Below, piece after piece: positions 1 through 11,470 of a stretch of DNA of 64,000 nucleotides. Under the pieces are notes generated by a model. That model saw only the letters and a list, made by a program, of their open reading frames with translations. It did no database searches and was not told the origin of the DNA. This DNA comes from Oidiodendron maius Zn (taxonomy: Eukaryota > Ascomycota > Leotiomycetes > Myxotrichaceae), in the NCBI GenBank assembly GCA_000827325.1, contig KN832872.1, forward strand, positions 372,001-436,000, written 5' to 3'. Numbering within the stretch: the stretch's first letter is position 1; each line of letters starts with the position of its first letter. Position numbers and translations under genes: made by a program.

Positions 1-669
1 TTGGTCCCTGCCTCTGCTACCCCCTGCTAGAGCTCGGCAGGCAAAATCGCAAACTTGTCCCTTGTACGAAGTATACTTTTTATTTTATTTTATCGCCATG
101 ATCAAATCTAAAATACTGATCCTATCTGTTGATTCGGCGAGAAGGAAGGTGAAGTCGTGTTCTATTACCGAATTAACATATCCGGATCTGACAGGTCATA
201 CTCTTTGTCAAAATAACTGCCGGGTGGCAATTTATGATTATTTACTTGTATTAGAGTTGACAGGACACAAGATGAGGATCACGTCCCTTTCGAAGAGAAA
301 ATTGACATGTCACTTTGCTCTGCAGAAACATTGCCTAACTTAGCAGCTTAGGTTTCTTGTAGTGGGTTGTCAAGGTCCCCGGACTCAATGCCGGATGTCT
401 CGCATTGAGACAAGCCACAGATCAAACATTTTGAATATCGATCCAGAGGCATTCTCACAGATAATGATAGTACATGCCTCAAAGAGGAGTTGATTTGCGG
501 CAAAGGAGGGAAAGGTAGATGTCGCTTCCAGATAATATATTATCCAAGTCACGAGTTGGGTGCTCGTTTCAACTCTGTTTTCTTCTTCTACTCTTCATAC
601 TACTTCCTTCTTTGCCTACGTAGACGAGACTTTAGGTGTCATGCTTCTCATCCGTGTCTTCTTGTCATC
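1..669. other. left-edge non-coding stretch
   Basis: No reading frame here has protein-like composition. The last part, about 570-669, is rich in CT and TTC runs and is probably the promoter and 5' leader of the rhodopsin-domain gene that starts at 670. Confidence 0.5.
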
Positions 670-1894
670 ATGGCGTATGACCTCAGCGTTGCAGAGGCTC
701 GCAATCCACTGATCGCAATCACGGTATTTGCAACCATTGCGATCGTTTTCACGGGCTTGAGATTACAATCTCGGAGAATAAGACGGGTCCCCTTTGCCAG
801 TGATGATTATCTCATGGTTGCAGCGTTGGTACGTGTGGTTCTCGCAATCTTCTGTTCAAACAACTAATTCAGACAAGCTCTTCTTCCTCGTTTCTATTGT
901 TATTGAATATGTTTGTACGTGAAATACTCTTCCCTATATGCATCAAAGTCTGAGTAATCTAGGTGTATTTGAGGGAGGCTTGGGCAGACACATTAAAGAT
1001 GTCCAACCAGCAGCTTTAGTGATAACTCTAAAGGTGAATAATGACCATTCTCAAGATCTGGCATTGTCTGACGCATGTAGCTCATTCTTCCTATTCAGAT
1101 CCTCTACGCCATCACGCTGTGTCTCCTCAAGAGCTCCGTGATCTGCTTCTATCTGCGGGTCTTTGGCGATAAATATACGTTTCGAAAATCAGCGTACGCC
1201 GCTATCGTGGTCCTCGTAATGTGGGCCATCATGGTAATCCTAGAAGCGCTCTTGCTATGTCGCCCTCTCGCCTTCAACTGGGATTCCACTGTTCCGGGTG
1301 GTGTTTGCGGAGATCGCAACAAAGTCTACATCTCCTCGGGAGCTCTGAATTTAGCGACGGACTTCATGGTTATCGCTCTCCCAGTGCCTCATATATTGCG
1401 ACTGGAGCTGGCTCTACGCCGAAAGCTGGGCGTCTTGGTCATATTTACCATGGGCATTTTGTAAGTTCTCTGGGGAATAGCGGCTTTTATAAGACGAACC
1501 TCTGCTAATGTCGAGCAGTATCACCATTATTTCAATAATTAGACTCAGGTGCATTCAGACGCAAGTCTCATTTGCGGATCCAACTTTTGGCTTGTGCATG
1601 GCTATCTTCTGGTCAACGATGGAGCCGTGTTTGTGCATCATCAACGCGAACCTACCCATGGTGCGCGCTTTTTTTGTAGATCTCGCACCTAGAGTCTTTA
1701 GTTCGACAGAAAGAGGCGAACCCGGCGTCACCAGAAGGAGTGGTTGGAGAGGAAGAGGGATGTCGCTGTTTGAGTCGACAAGATCTGGCAGAGATGTCGA
1801 GACAGGAAGAAATGAGGCTGCTGCAAAGGACAGCCAGAAGAGCACAACCAGTAAGAACTCCGCTGAGGGAATGTCTCAATCTGAGCCTGAGTGA
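670..1894 (+). CDS. seven-TM fungal rhodopsin-domain (PTH11-related/SAT4-type) integral membrane protein
   Basis: Proposed exons are 670..828, 873..914, 974..1033, 1099..1460 and 1519..1894, giving 332 aa. Exons 1, 4 and 5 are well supported; the small exons 2 and 3 are fitted to GT/AG sites and phase. Seven hydrophobic segments are visible. Family landmarks occur in order: SDDYLMVAAL after TM1, GGLGRHIKD before TM3, LLKSSVICFYLRVFG, a CRPLAFNWD/GGVCGD loop with paired cysteines, ALNLATDFMVIALPVP, and FADPTFGLCMAIFWSTMEP followed by INANLPM. The C-terminal tail of about 80 residues is polar and Ser/Arg-rich, so it is probably cytosolic. This family is greatly expanded in filamentous fungi and most members have no known ligand; some PTH11-like members act in surface sensing. 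It is not a retinal-binding opsin by sequence. The start ATG at 670 fits the family's short N terminus. Confidence 0.85.
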
Positions 1895-2469
1895 TAGCCA
1901 AATACGGCGTGGACTCACTAGGATATGCTCTTTACCTTTATACGCGGTGGCACGAGAAATGAATCAACCTGCTGCTCACTCCGTATGTAACATTGACCAT
2001 GGATGGAAGCGCGTCTGTATTGGGCTGAACCCAAAGGACGGCACGGCTATAAATAAAATGCAGGGCAGGGACCGCTCCCACAGTTTCTCCACCTCGTCAC
2101 TGGACGGGATGTTGCATCCCTGACAATTTCATCGGACGGTGCGATCGGTGTCATTTCCGCTCTGGAATGCCCAGACTTTCAGCTGAGGGTGTAAGTGCTG
2201 CCATCCACTCTTATATACACCACGGGACGTTCATGGAGGAGGCGCGTGTGTAGTCGCTTGACGACGCCTCCTAATTTGGTTCATCATCTCTACTTGGAAC
2301 TGAGGTACATTCCTCCGTCTCCCCAGCCCGGTAGCCCAGGTTTTCTGTCGCTATTTCATATCCGAGACGGTGCATATTCACGAATAGAGATAAGATAGAG
2401 TGAAATATCTTTCAGTACAAGTTCTGCATGTTTTGAGCTTCCGTCGTCAAGAGTCCAAAATTCGTCGCC
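1895..2469. other. intergenic, no gene seen
   Basis: This lies between the membrane protein and the small secreted protein. A TATAAATA-like stretch near 2048 is present but too far from the next ATG to assign. I see no coding-like frame. Confidence 0.45.
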
Positions 2470-2986
2470 ATGAGGTGGTTCATTTCCTCCGTTTTCGCTC
2501 TCCTTCCCTGCGTCGTCCTCGCAGCGCCTACTCCAGAGGCTGCTGTACCTCTCTCCGTCGAGATTGCTGGTCGAGATGTCTCGCCAGCACCCCGTTCCTC
2601 GCGCCTCATGTCTCGAAGCAACCAACTCTGTAAGATCATCAACACCGACTATTTTGCCCACTGCCGCTCCGGTCCAGGCACGAATAATGACATCACTTAT
2701 TATGTATTTACGAATACCGACTACGAATTTGAATGCTACGACACAGGCACTTGTGTGGATGATAACTGGTAGGAAATATCTACGATTTCGAGAAGGATAA
2801 AGGCTAATAATGCTTTACGTTTTCCAGCACATGGGACAAGTTAACGTGGAAAGACGGATCATGCTGGGTAAGCGGCTTTTTAACTGATGACCGCTGCACT
2901 GTTTGTATGTATACCTCTTTTATCACGAGCTGTCATACTATGTCGTACTAATTTCCTGCAACACAGCAAGACTTGGAGCGTGTTAG
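2470..2986 (+). CDS. small secreted Cys-rich protein with SH3-like fold signature
   Basis: Exons 2470..2768, 2828..2904 and 2967..2986 give 131 aa. Residues 1-18 are a clear signal peptide (MRWFISSVFALLPCVVLA, cleavage likely after the Ala run), followed by a Pro/Ser-rich linker of about 35 residues. The mature core has the pattern CRSGPGTNND, then YYVFTNTDYEFECYDTGTC, CTWDKL, GSCWVSGFLTDDRC and a final Cys as last residue. RSGPGT resembles the RxGPGT motif of bacterial SH3 (SH3b) domains, and similar small secreted proteins are common in ascomycetes. The even cysteine pattern suggests disulfides. The last exon is only 20 bases and rests on a GTATGT donor and an ACACAG acceptor; without it the protein loses its terminal Cys. 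Function is unknown; an effector-like or wall-associated role is only a guess. Confidence 0.75.
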
Positions 2987-3925
2987 GCACCCTTCTTCCG
3001 TTTGGATTGTCAGAAAGTTGGACGGCACAGGTGGTATTATGTATACCAAAATGCTAGACTAGTAGGAAGAAATATTGGTGGGCTAGCATCGCATATTAGG
3101 TGGCGTACTGTTCATATACATCTTACTGCATGGCAAGGTTAAAAAACCAGATTTATTTTCAGGCGATAGAATCTCGAGGTTCAAATGGGATTTCTTACCT
3201 TTTTGGATGGCCCTCTCTTCAGAGTTCTGTACAATGTTATAACGGGTAACGCCTGCCATTTAATTAGTGTCTCATCAAGTCCGTACTGTAGGGTGAGTCC
3301 CAATCTCCTTTCCAGCCTGGCCCTCCAAAATGCTGACTATATACAGTAGAACAAGCTTCCAATCCCAGAACAATACATCAATTAATCTTAATATGTTCTC
3401 CATGGGTTGATAGCATAGCGATTTTCTCTTTGGCAGCATTTTTCCGGGACAAAAGTAATCGGATTTGAATGTGTTCCGAAACGGGCGGGCCACCTATAGG
3501 GCCACGTCAGTCGCCCTTGTATACAACAGGAAAAGAGGGCGTACACCACACTTCACCTCATCTCAAGACCAGACTCCGCAGATGCATGCAAGTCTAATGA
3601 ATGGCGTAATTTAGAGAATCTCCCGAGCAAAAGGTGCTGGGTCAAAGAGCACGATCATTCTACTCGTTTAAACCAGTCGACGTGAACACTTGAGTAATTA
3701 TACGACGCCCAATCTTGGCTTGGCCCATGCAAGGGTTCGGCGTAGGTTTCCTTTAAATTGCTGCCAAGATCAGATTGGAGAAATCATAGCCACCATTATC
3801 GACTACCTAGAGGGTCATGCGTTGCTGCCTGGAGCTCTATTTCAGTTGGGACAGTGTGGCATTCAAGGATATATATGCGGAGACGCTGCGAGGAAGTTGC
3901 TCTTAATCAGAAGGAGAGCGACACA
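2987..3925. other. intergenic, no gene seen
   Basis: Short frames here lack recognisable similarity. The frame leading into the monooxygenase stays open upstream from about 3758, but the encoded residues do not resemble an FAD-enzyme N terminus, so I treat it as 5' leader. Confidence 0.45.
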
Positions 3926-5168
3926 ATGGCTAGATCGTGTATTATAATCGGTGGGGGTATATCTGGGGCAAGCTCAGCCTTGACTCTTTCCCAGCTCCGA
4001 ATACAGTGTTCTCTCTATGAACTTCGGGATCAGCCTGCCACGATAGGCGGATCCATCAACCTTACGCCGAATGCTATAAGTCTCCTGGAAAGTATAGGAG
4101 TGGAGCTCAAGCACGGATGCAAAGTCGATGTAATTGATGTCTACTCCATCACCACCGGCTATAGGCTGGGGGAGATTTCCTTTCGAAGATCAGGCCATTC
4201 TCTGCGCATCATGCGAGAACACCTCCAAGGCGCATTGCTGGAGGCCGTAAAAGCAGCAGGGATACCTACCTATTACGGGTCGAAACTTAAGTCCATTGAA
4301 GATACCAGCGATTCGGCCGAGGTTACCGCCGTCTTCTCCGATGGACGGCGTGCCCATGCAGACTTCATTCTTGGTTGTGACGGAGTCCATTCTGCGGTAC
4401 GCACAGTACATATCGAGCCCAATCGACGCCCTATCTATACTGGCGTGGCCGCAGCGTATGCTGTCGTCGATGCGGATGGTGTGCCCGCCATTCATTTCAA
4501 GTCATCAGCGGCTAATGCAGGACGGTCTGGAACGCTTATTACGTCCTTTATAGAGGAGGATAGGAAAAAGATCTTCTTAAGTGCTGGCATGCAAGCGCCC
4601 GAGGAAAGAGACAGAGAGGGATGGAAATCTCGCGGGCAAGACCATGAGACGACGATGGAGGAGGTTCACAGGAGGTACAAGGATTCGGTCATTCCGAGCA
4701 TAATTCCACTCATCGATAAAGTTAAGGAATTTATATTCTACCCCATATATAAACTCGGCCCCGAAGGTACGTGGTCGAAAGGACGGGTTCTGCTCTTAGG
4801 AGACGCTGCTCATGGTGTAGGTCAATAAAGTTTACTAGATGCGAAACTCTCTGACATAGTAGCAGATGCCACCTCAGGGCGAGAGTACTGGGTTTGCCGT
4901 CGAAGATGCAGTTCTTCTCGCTCGTGTCTTTGATCGTTTCGCCGAGAAGGAGCTCTCAAGCATTTTCGAGGTCTATGAGAAGACACGCCGGCCACGAATC
5001 GATAAAGCCTACAAAGACGCAGTTTGGAGGTGGGAATCGATCAAAGATAAAGGCTGGCTGCAGCACAAGTTTACCGAGTGGTTGGCTTGGGGATATTTAT
5101 GGATGATGAGAAATTCAATTGAAGCGAGCGTGACTTATGATATCCGGAAAGAGACGTTGATTGAATAA
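3926..5168 (+). CDS. FAD-dependent monooxygenase (salicylate hydroxylase-like, class A flavoprotein)
   Basis: Exons 3926..4816 and 4866..5168 give 397 aa, a normal length for single-component flavoprotein hydroxylases. The start was chosen so that the protein opens directly with the Rossmann dinucleotide motif GGGISGASSAL (GxGxxG) at residues 8-18. A DG motif occurs as ILGCDGVHSAVR near residue 155, and the FAD-ribityl GD motif GDAAHG spans the exon junction and continues MPPQGESTGFAVEDA. The intron uses GTAGGT and TAGCAG. Such enzymes use NAD(P)H and O2 to hydroxylate or epoxidise small, often aromatic, substrates. The substrate here cannot be read from sequence. It stands without other secondary-metabolism genes, and the nearest neighbour is a convergent acyl-CoA thioesterase. 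Confidence 0.88.
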
Positions 5169-5559
5169 AGCACCATGTACAATCTGTATAATAGAATAGG
5201 TCTCTCCACTTAATTATTCTGTAGCTTGTGACGCCCTTCAAATAATGCTCAAATAGAAGGATGAATTTGAAATATAAAGTAGACACGAACTAGTTAAGTC
5301 ACTAGTAATCCACAAGGCAAAGACGTAATTTATCTGTAACTATCTAGGATTATCCCCTCCTTGAGCCACTGATTCTGCCTCAACGCCTGTTAGGGTTCAA
5401 TATATTCTGTAGAGTATAACAGGAATGTCTGTATAGGATACCATTGATTCCTTCACAGTTTAAGAAATCTATACACAATTCTGACTTCAATCGCCCTGAT
5501 TTCATTGGTCTGGCTCTTATAGTTCTGCACGAAGCCACCATCGTGCTGCATAATGGATT
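5169..5559. other. convergent intergenic region
   Basis: AT-rich spacer between the 3' ends of the monooxygenase and the thioesterase. It presumably holds both polyadenylation regions. No gene seen. Confidence 0.5.
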
Positions 5560-6659
5560 CTATAGCTTTGGTGAAGGTTCGTCTTGTTGCAGTCTCACAA
5601 CTCCCTACCCGAATGTTAGTACGCCATCATAGACCTAACGCGTAGAGACATACCTCTTGGAAACACGTAGCGATCAGCGTCCCATCTCTAGCATACATAT
5701 GTTGCGTAACGACTCCTCTGCCATCCCCACTCCACGGACTCGACATCTCGGCGAACATCCACTCGTCTGCCCTGAATTTCCTAGGTTGATGGAAGTATAT
5801 GGAGTGGTCCAAACTGACCATCATGCCGACCTTGGCCCTCCGTTCCTTTTTTGTCGGCTCCCGACTGGGGCTTCCCTTTGCTTCGCCTTTATCCTTCCTA
5901 TCTGGCGACCAATGCCGCCATAGACCATGTATCCGCGATATTGTGCCTATGAAATAGCTATCAGACATGTATGCCAGCGCACTTATGTGGATTTCGTGGC
6001 CTGCCTCGGGACTTATTTTCCCTGCGGCTTTTATCCATTGCCGAGTCTTCTTTTCATGTGGATTTTCGCTCTGGGTATTTAATATCTCGACCTGGTGGCT
6101 AACAAACGGGCGTCCCCAAGTGGCCTTCCCGATTTCTTCAATTTCGTCGTCCGCTGGCGGCGGGGGGATGTCATCTGGCATCGGGATTGCATGTGTGATG
6201 GTTCTTGATCCTCCAGAATTCTCACGCGCAAATGACATGGTAGTTGTGAATATACACTTCCCCCTCTGTCTCGCCTGCACTGTTCGGGTGGCGAACGATC
6301 GACCTTCTCGAACATGTTCGACGTAGTACATGACTGGGATCTCGCTATCACCTGCGAGCACGAAGTAGCAGTGCATACTGTGGACTGTGAAGTTTGAGGG
6401 AACGGTTCGCTGCGCTGCTGCAAGGCAATGGGCGATGACCGCGCCGCCATATATGCCACGGGCTCCTGGCGGATGCCAAAGAGGCCTAGTGTTCGTGAAC
6501 ATATCCTGCGAGGAACTGGGTGAGATGCAGCTTAGAAGACTTTGCGGGTGTACGTACTGGCCCAATGGGACTCAGATCTGTCAACTCCAAGACATTTTCC
6601 ATGGCAGATTTCGACGGATCTACTGGAGGAGGTTTGACAAGTGTTGGGTGGTCTGCCAT
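5560..6659 (-). CDS. acyl-CoA thioesterase II (TesB/Tes1-type, double hotdog), probably peroxisomal
   Basis: Exons on the minus strand are 6558..6659, 5654..6505 and 5560..5604, giving 332 aa. The N terminus MADHPTLVKPPP runs into LELTDLSPIGPDMFTNTRPLW and ARGIYGGAVIAHCL, the fungal TesB-type opening. Later landmarks are FTVHSMHCYFVLAGD, YYVEHVREGRSFATRTVQA, MVSLDHSIYFHQP and WMFAEMSSPWSGDGRG, covering both hotdog halves and the Asp of the catalytic region. Reading straight past 5654 gives an in-frame stop at 5627; a GTATGT...GGTAG intron instead yields the family-typical FQEGVVRL ending and a terminal PKL. PKL resembles a type 1 peroxisomal targeting signal, as expected for an enzyme that hydrolyses acyl-CoAs from beta-oxidation, though it is not the canonical SKL. 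Confidence 0.88.
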
Positions 6660-7201
6660 TGTATATGCGCTGGTCGAACAGTGGAGATTTTGCAGCTATC
6701 GTGTCCGCGTCACGGATATGAATCTGAACTGGAAATGATGATGGGTCGTGACAAACTATAGTATTATTATTGCATGTTCCATACCGTCTGCCTGGGATAA
6801 AGGTTGTTCTATACAATTCCGAGACTTCGATTGCCATGAGCCGAGGCTCGGATATTCAAGAGTCCGAGCCGCCTCCAACACATCACATGTATTTGGCTTA
6901 GAAAGTTCCTGTAGGGAGTTAACTCTTAAAGTATATTCTATGATTATATTTATATCTACATCTATATCTTTTTATCATATCATCATGTCGTCATACCCAG
7001 ATATTATTATCCTCATAGAATGATTTCTACCTAGTTACCCTGATATTCGTCCCTGAGTGCGTGATTGATATACCCAGAGTAAATTCAATTTGATAGGCTT
7101 GAAGTTGGCCATATGTGACCCGAGAGGCATTTTAGAGACCGCACGATGAGTATGATGGACACATGATCGGCCTGCACCATGTATTTTATCCGTCGAAATG
7201 C
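6660..7201. other. intergenic, AT-rich
   Basis: Upstream of the thioesterase and downstream of the lipase. A run near 6940-6990 of repeated TATATCTA/TATCAT units is low-complexity. No gene seen. Confidence 0.45.
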
Positions 7202-10200
7202 TCATGAACCCAAAACACCACGTCTCAATGCCGCTAGGCTGGCTTCGTAACGGCCAGGATTGTGATCCAGTAACGTACTGCCACCGAACTGCAGTTCGCT
7301 GAAGCGTCCTTCGACATCACGAACATAGCGCAGAACACTTCTAGTTGCCGGTCTGCCTAAGACGCCTCTAGCTGCACCGGTAGCCTTGATCCCTTCGGAG
7401 TCTTGCGCAAATGCATCCCTTCTTAGAACGGGCATTGATTGAACAACAAATACCTCTCCTGGAGGGAGTAATTTGGCTGAAAGCATTGACGCGCGAAGTG
7501 TTTTGAGCGCAGAGTGTGCCCATTCATCCCCTATTTCTTCTTGCGGCGTACTACCGGATTCTTTCTGATACCATTTATCTTGCAGCGTACCTCGCAGGCC
7601 CTCCCACACCCTCTTTCTAACCTCTCCCTTTGCTCCTGAATCATCCGTCTTAAATGCCAGTGCGACAGCTTGGAGATCGTGTAGTATGCCGAGCGAAAGG
7701 TGTGGAACAAGGTCTTGGCCGTTTACAATAGTCGTTATAAGCCCACGTGTTGCAAGGCGAAGAGACGGAGAGATGGTCGCAGGAGGCCCATAAGCATAAA
7801 CGTGAATTGGTCTTCCGGATGGCAATGTCTGTTGCGGGGCAACGGTGGCCGGGAATTCAGAGACTGAGTCGAGAAGTCGAGGTTGTTCATACGATAAAGA
7901 TGAGCTGGTAAGAAACGATGTTCCAGAAGGAGACGGCTCAGAGATCATAATTGCCAGAAGGGCTGTAACCCCACCACCTAGAGAATGCCCACAAAGCACA
8001 AGACCATAGTCGGGAAACTCCTCCAGGGCGGCCTTGATAGTTAGGAAAACACGAGATGATAGAAGTCTGATAGCGGAGGCGTGGATTCCCATATGAACTT
8101 TGTATGATATTCCACGATACACAAGGTCATCATAATCGCAGGTCATATCTGTGAGTACATCTTCAAACCCGAGAGTTCCCCGGCATGTAAGAACAACGGC
8201 CTTGGAATCATGATCAAGCGTCACGAAGTGTACCATGGGCACACCTGTTCCGGTATGTCCAGTAGAATCTGTACCTCCCTCCGGATCTACGAAGGAAGAT
8301 ATAAGAATAGTGTCAGGAGGTAGTTGTGCGTGGGTAGAAAAGGAGTGATGCTCATGGTGATGATTGGTGATGATTTCCTTCGCTGAATTTGTACCATTTA
8401 TTGAGGTGGCAAGTCCCATCACACGCAGGAAATTAGCGCCGTAGGATGCAGATGCAAAGCGCACAAACCTTGTGATATTGCGTACAAAGTGGTGTCTTGG
8501 GAAGAGACCATCGACATGACCGGTTCGCATTAGCCTCTCGAAGGAGCAGGACTCCTCGAATGCACTGCATCTTGGTTTGGTCGAAAGCACGAGAGATGTT
8601 CCCGAGTTATTAGTTTGTAGTGTGTAGATGCTGGGAGCCTCGGACTTCGTCCTTCCATGGTGATTTCCGGTTTGGTGCGGCTGACTCACAAAATTCTTCT
8701 CAGAGCGAGCCCTTATAAGATTCCGCTGGGTTTGGAGGTTTGTCCTGAATAGAGCTGGCGACCCGGGACGCGACTCAGTTGAGTGTATAGAGTAGGTGTC
8801 TGTTTGTGACACTATTGAATCTCTTCGCCTTTCGTGAATAGAATAGTAGCTTGCTCGAGAAGGACTACGCGGTACATCTGACGTTTGCATATATCCTAGA
8901 TCTCGAGACGAAAAGTAATTTGGATTTCCCCGCTGCGGAGCGCGTGGCGCATCCCGCACTACAATCACGCCGGAATTTCGCGGCGGAACTTGAGGTTGAG
9001 GTTTAGTTGTGGACGTAGCAGCGGAAGCCCTCCATGGTGGGCGGGATTGTGTTGCCTTCACAGATTCTGAAGGTGGATCCTTTGGCCAAAGGTTAGAGAG
9101 AGTAGCTGCAGATCCTTTTTTGATTGCGTTTCGAATTGACCCCACTTTCTCGTTAGACTTCATGGGAGGCTTGTCGGATTTGGTCCTTTTCGCTGAGGGT
9201 GACTTCGTTCTTGATGCTCTCTCAGATTGATTATCGGAACTGTTGAGAGATGGGGTAGGCGTGATAGGTTTTCGTGATCTTTTCTGATTAGCAGTATTAT
9301 CTTTTTTGGCCGGAATTGCGAGCTGTCCGTGGGAATTATCGACCTTCGAAATTATTCCCACAGATTTTGAGACATCGCTATGACTGATTACTTTCAAATC
9401 TAGAGCAGTGAGGACTGGCGATGAAGGATGCTCCTCGGGTTTGGCTGATTCTTTGTGTTCAGCTTGATGGCTGACTATGTCTCCCTCGCTATCCAAAACT
9501 TCTTCCGCCACATGAAGAGGGCCGTTGGCTTTGATACTTGTTCCCCGATGATTGTCTTGTATAATACGATACACAATCCGGTATCTCGGAGTCTGCAGTC
9601 CAGCTCCTTCATTGTCAGTTAAGTCTTGGACATCAGAATCCAAGGCGAGAACTTGATGTGCATTTTGCTCAACAATCTCAACTCCTGATGGTGGAGAGAG
9701 GTTTGGTGGTTGGGTACCTGTTACCTCAACTGTGATGGTTTTTGTAGTTGTTGTCGAAGTTGTTATAGAAGCCGAAGCCTGTGGAGGCAACGACTCCATA
9801 ATCCTCTGCTTTAGGTCCATTTCTAGCATATCTTCACTAGAATCCGAATCCTCCCCACTGATCGTCCTCTGAATCGTCCTTGCCAACTCCTGCCCAGTAG
9901 TTTTCGAGCCTGTCCCAGGCAGCACCCCCTCATCTGTCCCGACGACATCTGCCCTTCTCCCATCATCTAAGACCACAACATCCCAGATTATTTCTTCACG
10001 CTGGTCGCGCTCAATTTCCGAGTCGGTTGTCTTCCTGCTCCACCTCTGCAATAGCGCTAGACCGCAAACTCCGATTAAAAGATCCGCGACGCCGACCTGC
10101 TCTCCCGGAAGGCCCGTAGCTGGGTTCTGAAATTCCCGCCTGATGAGAGTGATGATGCTAGCAATCGCTCGGGAAGAATCTGTTGATCCAAGTACAGAAT

Positions 10201-10627
10201 CAAGAGTGACTAGAAGCTGCTGAGAAATGTCCTTCGCGCTTTCTAAAGCAGTCGCAGATATATAGAAACCAGTCGATGCTGCGAAAGATATACTCGTTAT
10301 TGTCTTGTGCAACGTTGAAAGACTTTTCTCTAGCAGTCCTTCTGCTTCTGCCCTGCCAAGTTCGCCTGTCGCTCTTGTAGACACATCTTTCCCTGCTCGA
10401 TACAGGATTGATTCGATAACTGCGCGAGAGACCTCTAGACCGGTGAGAGTGGTGACCCGCGCGCCGTCTAATGCCAAACCACCGATAAAGGTGCCAAGCC
10501 GTAGGTAGAGGGACGAGGATCTAGTCACCAGGCTCACGACGTTTGCCAGAGGCGCCGAGAGAAGTGTCGGCCCAACAAGATGAGACTGAATGTTGGTTGT
10601 GGCCTCGTCTGCCTCATCCTGGCCCAT
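7202..10627 (-). CDS. class 3 lipase (sn1-specific diacylglycerol lipase-like)
   Basis: One uninterrupted frame of 1141 aa. The N-terminal ~220 residues are moderately hydrophobic and helical. Residues ~230-680 are long, polar and Ser/Pro/Arg-rich, clearly disordered. The alpha/beta-hydrolase domain follows: VVLTCRGTLGFEDVLTD, then LVLCGHSLGGGVTALLAIM near residue 880 holding the GxSxG nucleophile Ser, and NGQDLVPHLSLG near 965 with the likely catalytic Asp. This matches the Lipase_3 family of large fungal proteins related to diacylglycerol lipases, which release fatty acids from DAG or membrane lipids. No signal peptide is visible, so it is probably intracellular and membrane-associated. The catalytic His is not identified with confidence. 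In-frame introns inside the low-complexity part cannot be excluded. Confidence 0.85.
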   Translation of the reverse strand: MGQDEADEATTNIQSHLVGPTLLSAPLANVVSLVTRSSSLYLRLGTFIGGLALDGARVTTLTGLEVSRAVIESILYRAGKDVSTRATGELGRAEAEGLLEKSLSTLHKTITSISFAASTGFYISATALESAKDISQQLLVTLDSVLGSTDSSRAIASIITLIRREFQNPATGLPGEQVGVADLLIGVCGLALLQRWSRKTTDSEIERDQREEIIWDVVVLDDGRRADVVGTDEGVLPGTGSKTTGQELARTIQRTISGEDSDSSEDMLEMDLKQRIMESLPPQASASITTSTTTTKTITVEVTGTQPPNLSPPSGVEIVEQNAHQVLALDSDVQDLTDNEGAGLQTPRYRIVYRIIQDNHRGTSIKANGPLHVAEEVLDSEGDIVSHQAEHKESAKPEEHPSSPVLTALDLKVISHSDVSKSVGIISKVDNSHGQLAIPAKKDNTANQKRSRKPITPTPSLNSSDNQSERASRTKSPSAKRTKSDKPPMKSNEKVGSIRNAIKKGSAATLSNLWPKDPPSESVKATQSRPPWRASAATSTTKPQPQVPPRNSGVIVVRDAPRAPQRGNPNYFSSRDLGYMQTSDVPRSPSRASYYSIHERRRDSIVSQTDTYSIHSTESRPGSPALFRTNLQTQRNLIRARSEKNFVSQPHQTGNHHGRTKSEAPSIYTLQTNNSGTSLVLSTKPRCSAFEESCSFERLMRTGHVDGLFPRHHFVRNITRFVRFASASYGANFLRVMGLATSINGTNSAKEIITNHHHEHHSFSTHAQLPPDTILISSFVDPEGGTDSTGHTGTGVPMVHFVTLDHDSKAVVLTCRGTLGFEDVLTDMTCDYDDLVYRGISYKVHMGIHASAIRLLSSRVFLTIKAALEEFPDYGLVLCGHSLGGGVTALLAIMISEPSPSGTSFLTSSSLSYEQPRLLDSVSEFPATVAPQQTLPSGRPIHVYAYGPPATISPSLRLATRGLITTIVNGQDLVPHLSLGILHDLQAVALAFKTDDSGAKGEVRKRVWEGLRGTLQDKWYQKESGSTPQEEIGDEWAHSALKTLRASMLSAKLLPPGEVFVVQSMPVLRRDAFAQDSEGIKATGAARGVLGRPATRSVLRYVRDVEGRFSELQFGGSTLLDHNPGRYEASLAALRRGVLGS

Positions 10628-11470
10628 GTCGAGTTTGGGGCGAAGTGCAGATCTGATAGTCAGGAGTGGATGTGTGGGGTGGAACTCGAATGCCCATGCA
10701 ATATGATAGTAGTATTGTCGCTGTCAGGAGAGCTTGGGACGCCGAGAGCATGGCATGCGGTAGCAAAATATGTCGAGGATAGGATTTGTTGACGGCTGAC
10801 GATTTTGGACCTGAATCTCGCCCGAATTGATGTGGCCGCTGGTGGGACGTGTGTCGCGTCGTCGGCCTAGACTAGTCACTGAGTGACGTTCCGATGCATG
10901 TGATACACAGTTTGGTGGGCATGACGGAAGTGTCTAGGTAGTACGCGTGTATGAGCCACCCACGATAAACATAATCTGAAGGACATTTCGCTCTTGGCAA
11001 CTCTTCACAGTCCTCGCCACCTGACGAATCGCCTTGGCCCAACACGCGTCTTCCGGGAGAAGAAGGATAAGAGATTTTGTCATAGATATGGCTGCGAATC
11101 CACATCTGGACGGGCTAGTTGCTTCTAATGGGAGAAGAACTACCTCCTGTAATCGATAGACGTCTAGGACAGGGGCCGTCTGCATCTGCTGTAGGTCCCG
11201 CCTATCCAGGACAACAAGCCCCGTAGATACGTACCCCGCCGTACTTGGCCACTTCGACCACCATTTGCAGTTCCTGATACTGGCGATCCGGAGCCGGGAC
11301 TACTTTTATCCGCATGCCAAACCTTTTTCGTCCGGGCAGTGTCTTTAGCGATGGCTGACTAGAAGGGAACCAGTACGCGCCTCCATCCTTCCTTCTGTTG
11401 GTCAAACCCTTAATACTGCTTTTCCTCACACCTTCCCTCCGCTCCCCCCCTAACATTCCACACCGCAGCC
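10628..11470. promoter_or_regulatory. shared divergent promoter region of lipase and Lsb5-like gene
   Basis: 843 bases between two divergent start codons. The right part, about 11380-11460, is CT-rich with CCTTCCCTCCGCTCC just before the ATG at 11471, typical of a fungal transcription start zone. No gene seen. Confidence 0.5.

Noticed and set aside
3690-3947. Short plus-strand frame overlapping the monooxygenase start
   Set aside because: No similarity, poor composition, and it conflicts with the better-supported start at 3926.
3926-6659. Monooxygenase and thioesterase as part of a secondary-metabolite cluster
   Set aside because: No polyketide synthase, NRPS, terpene synthase, transporter or pathway regulator is visible, and the thioesterase is a housekeeping TesB type.
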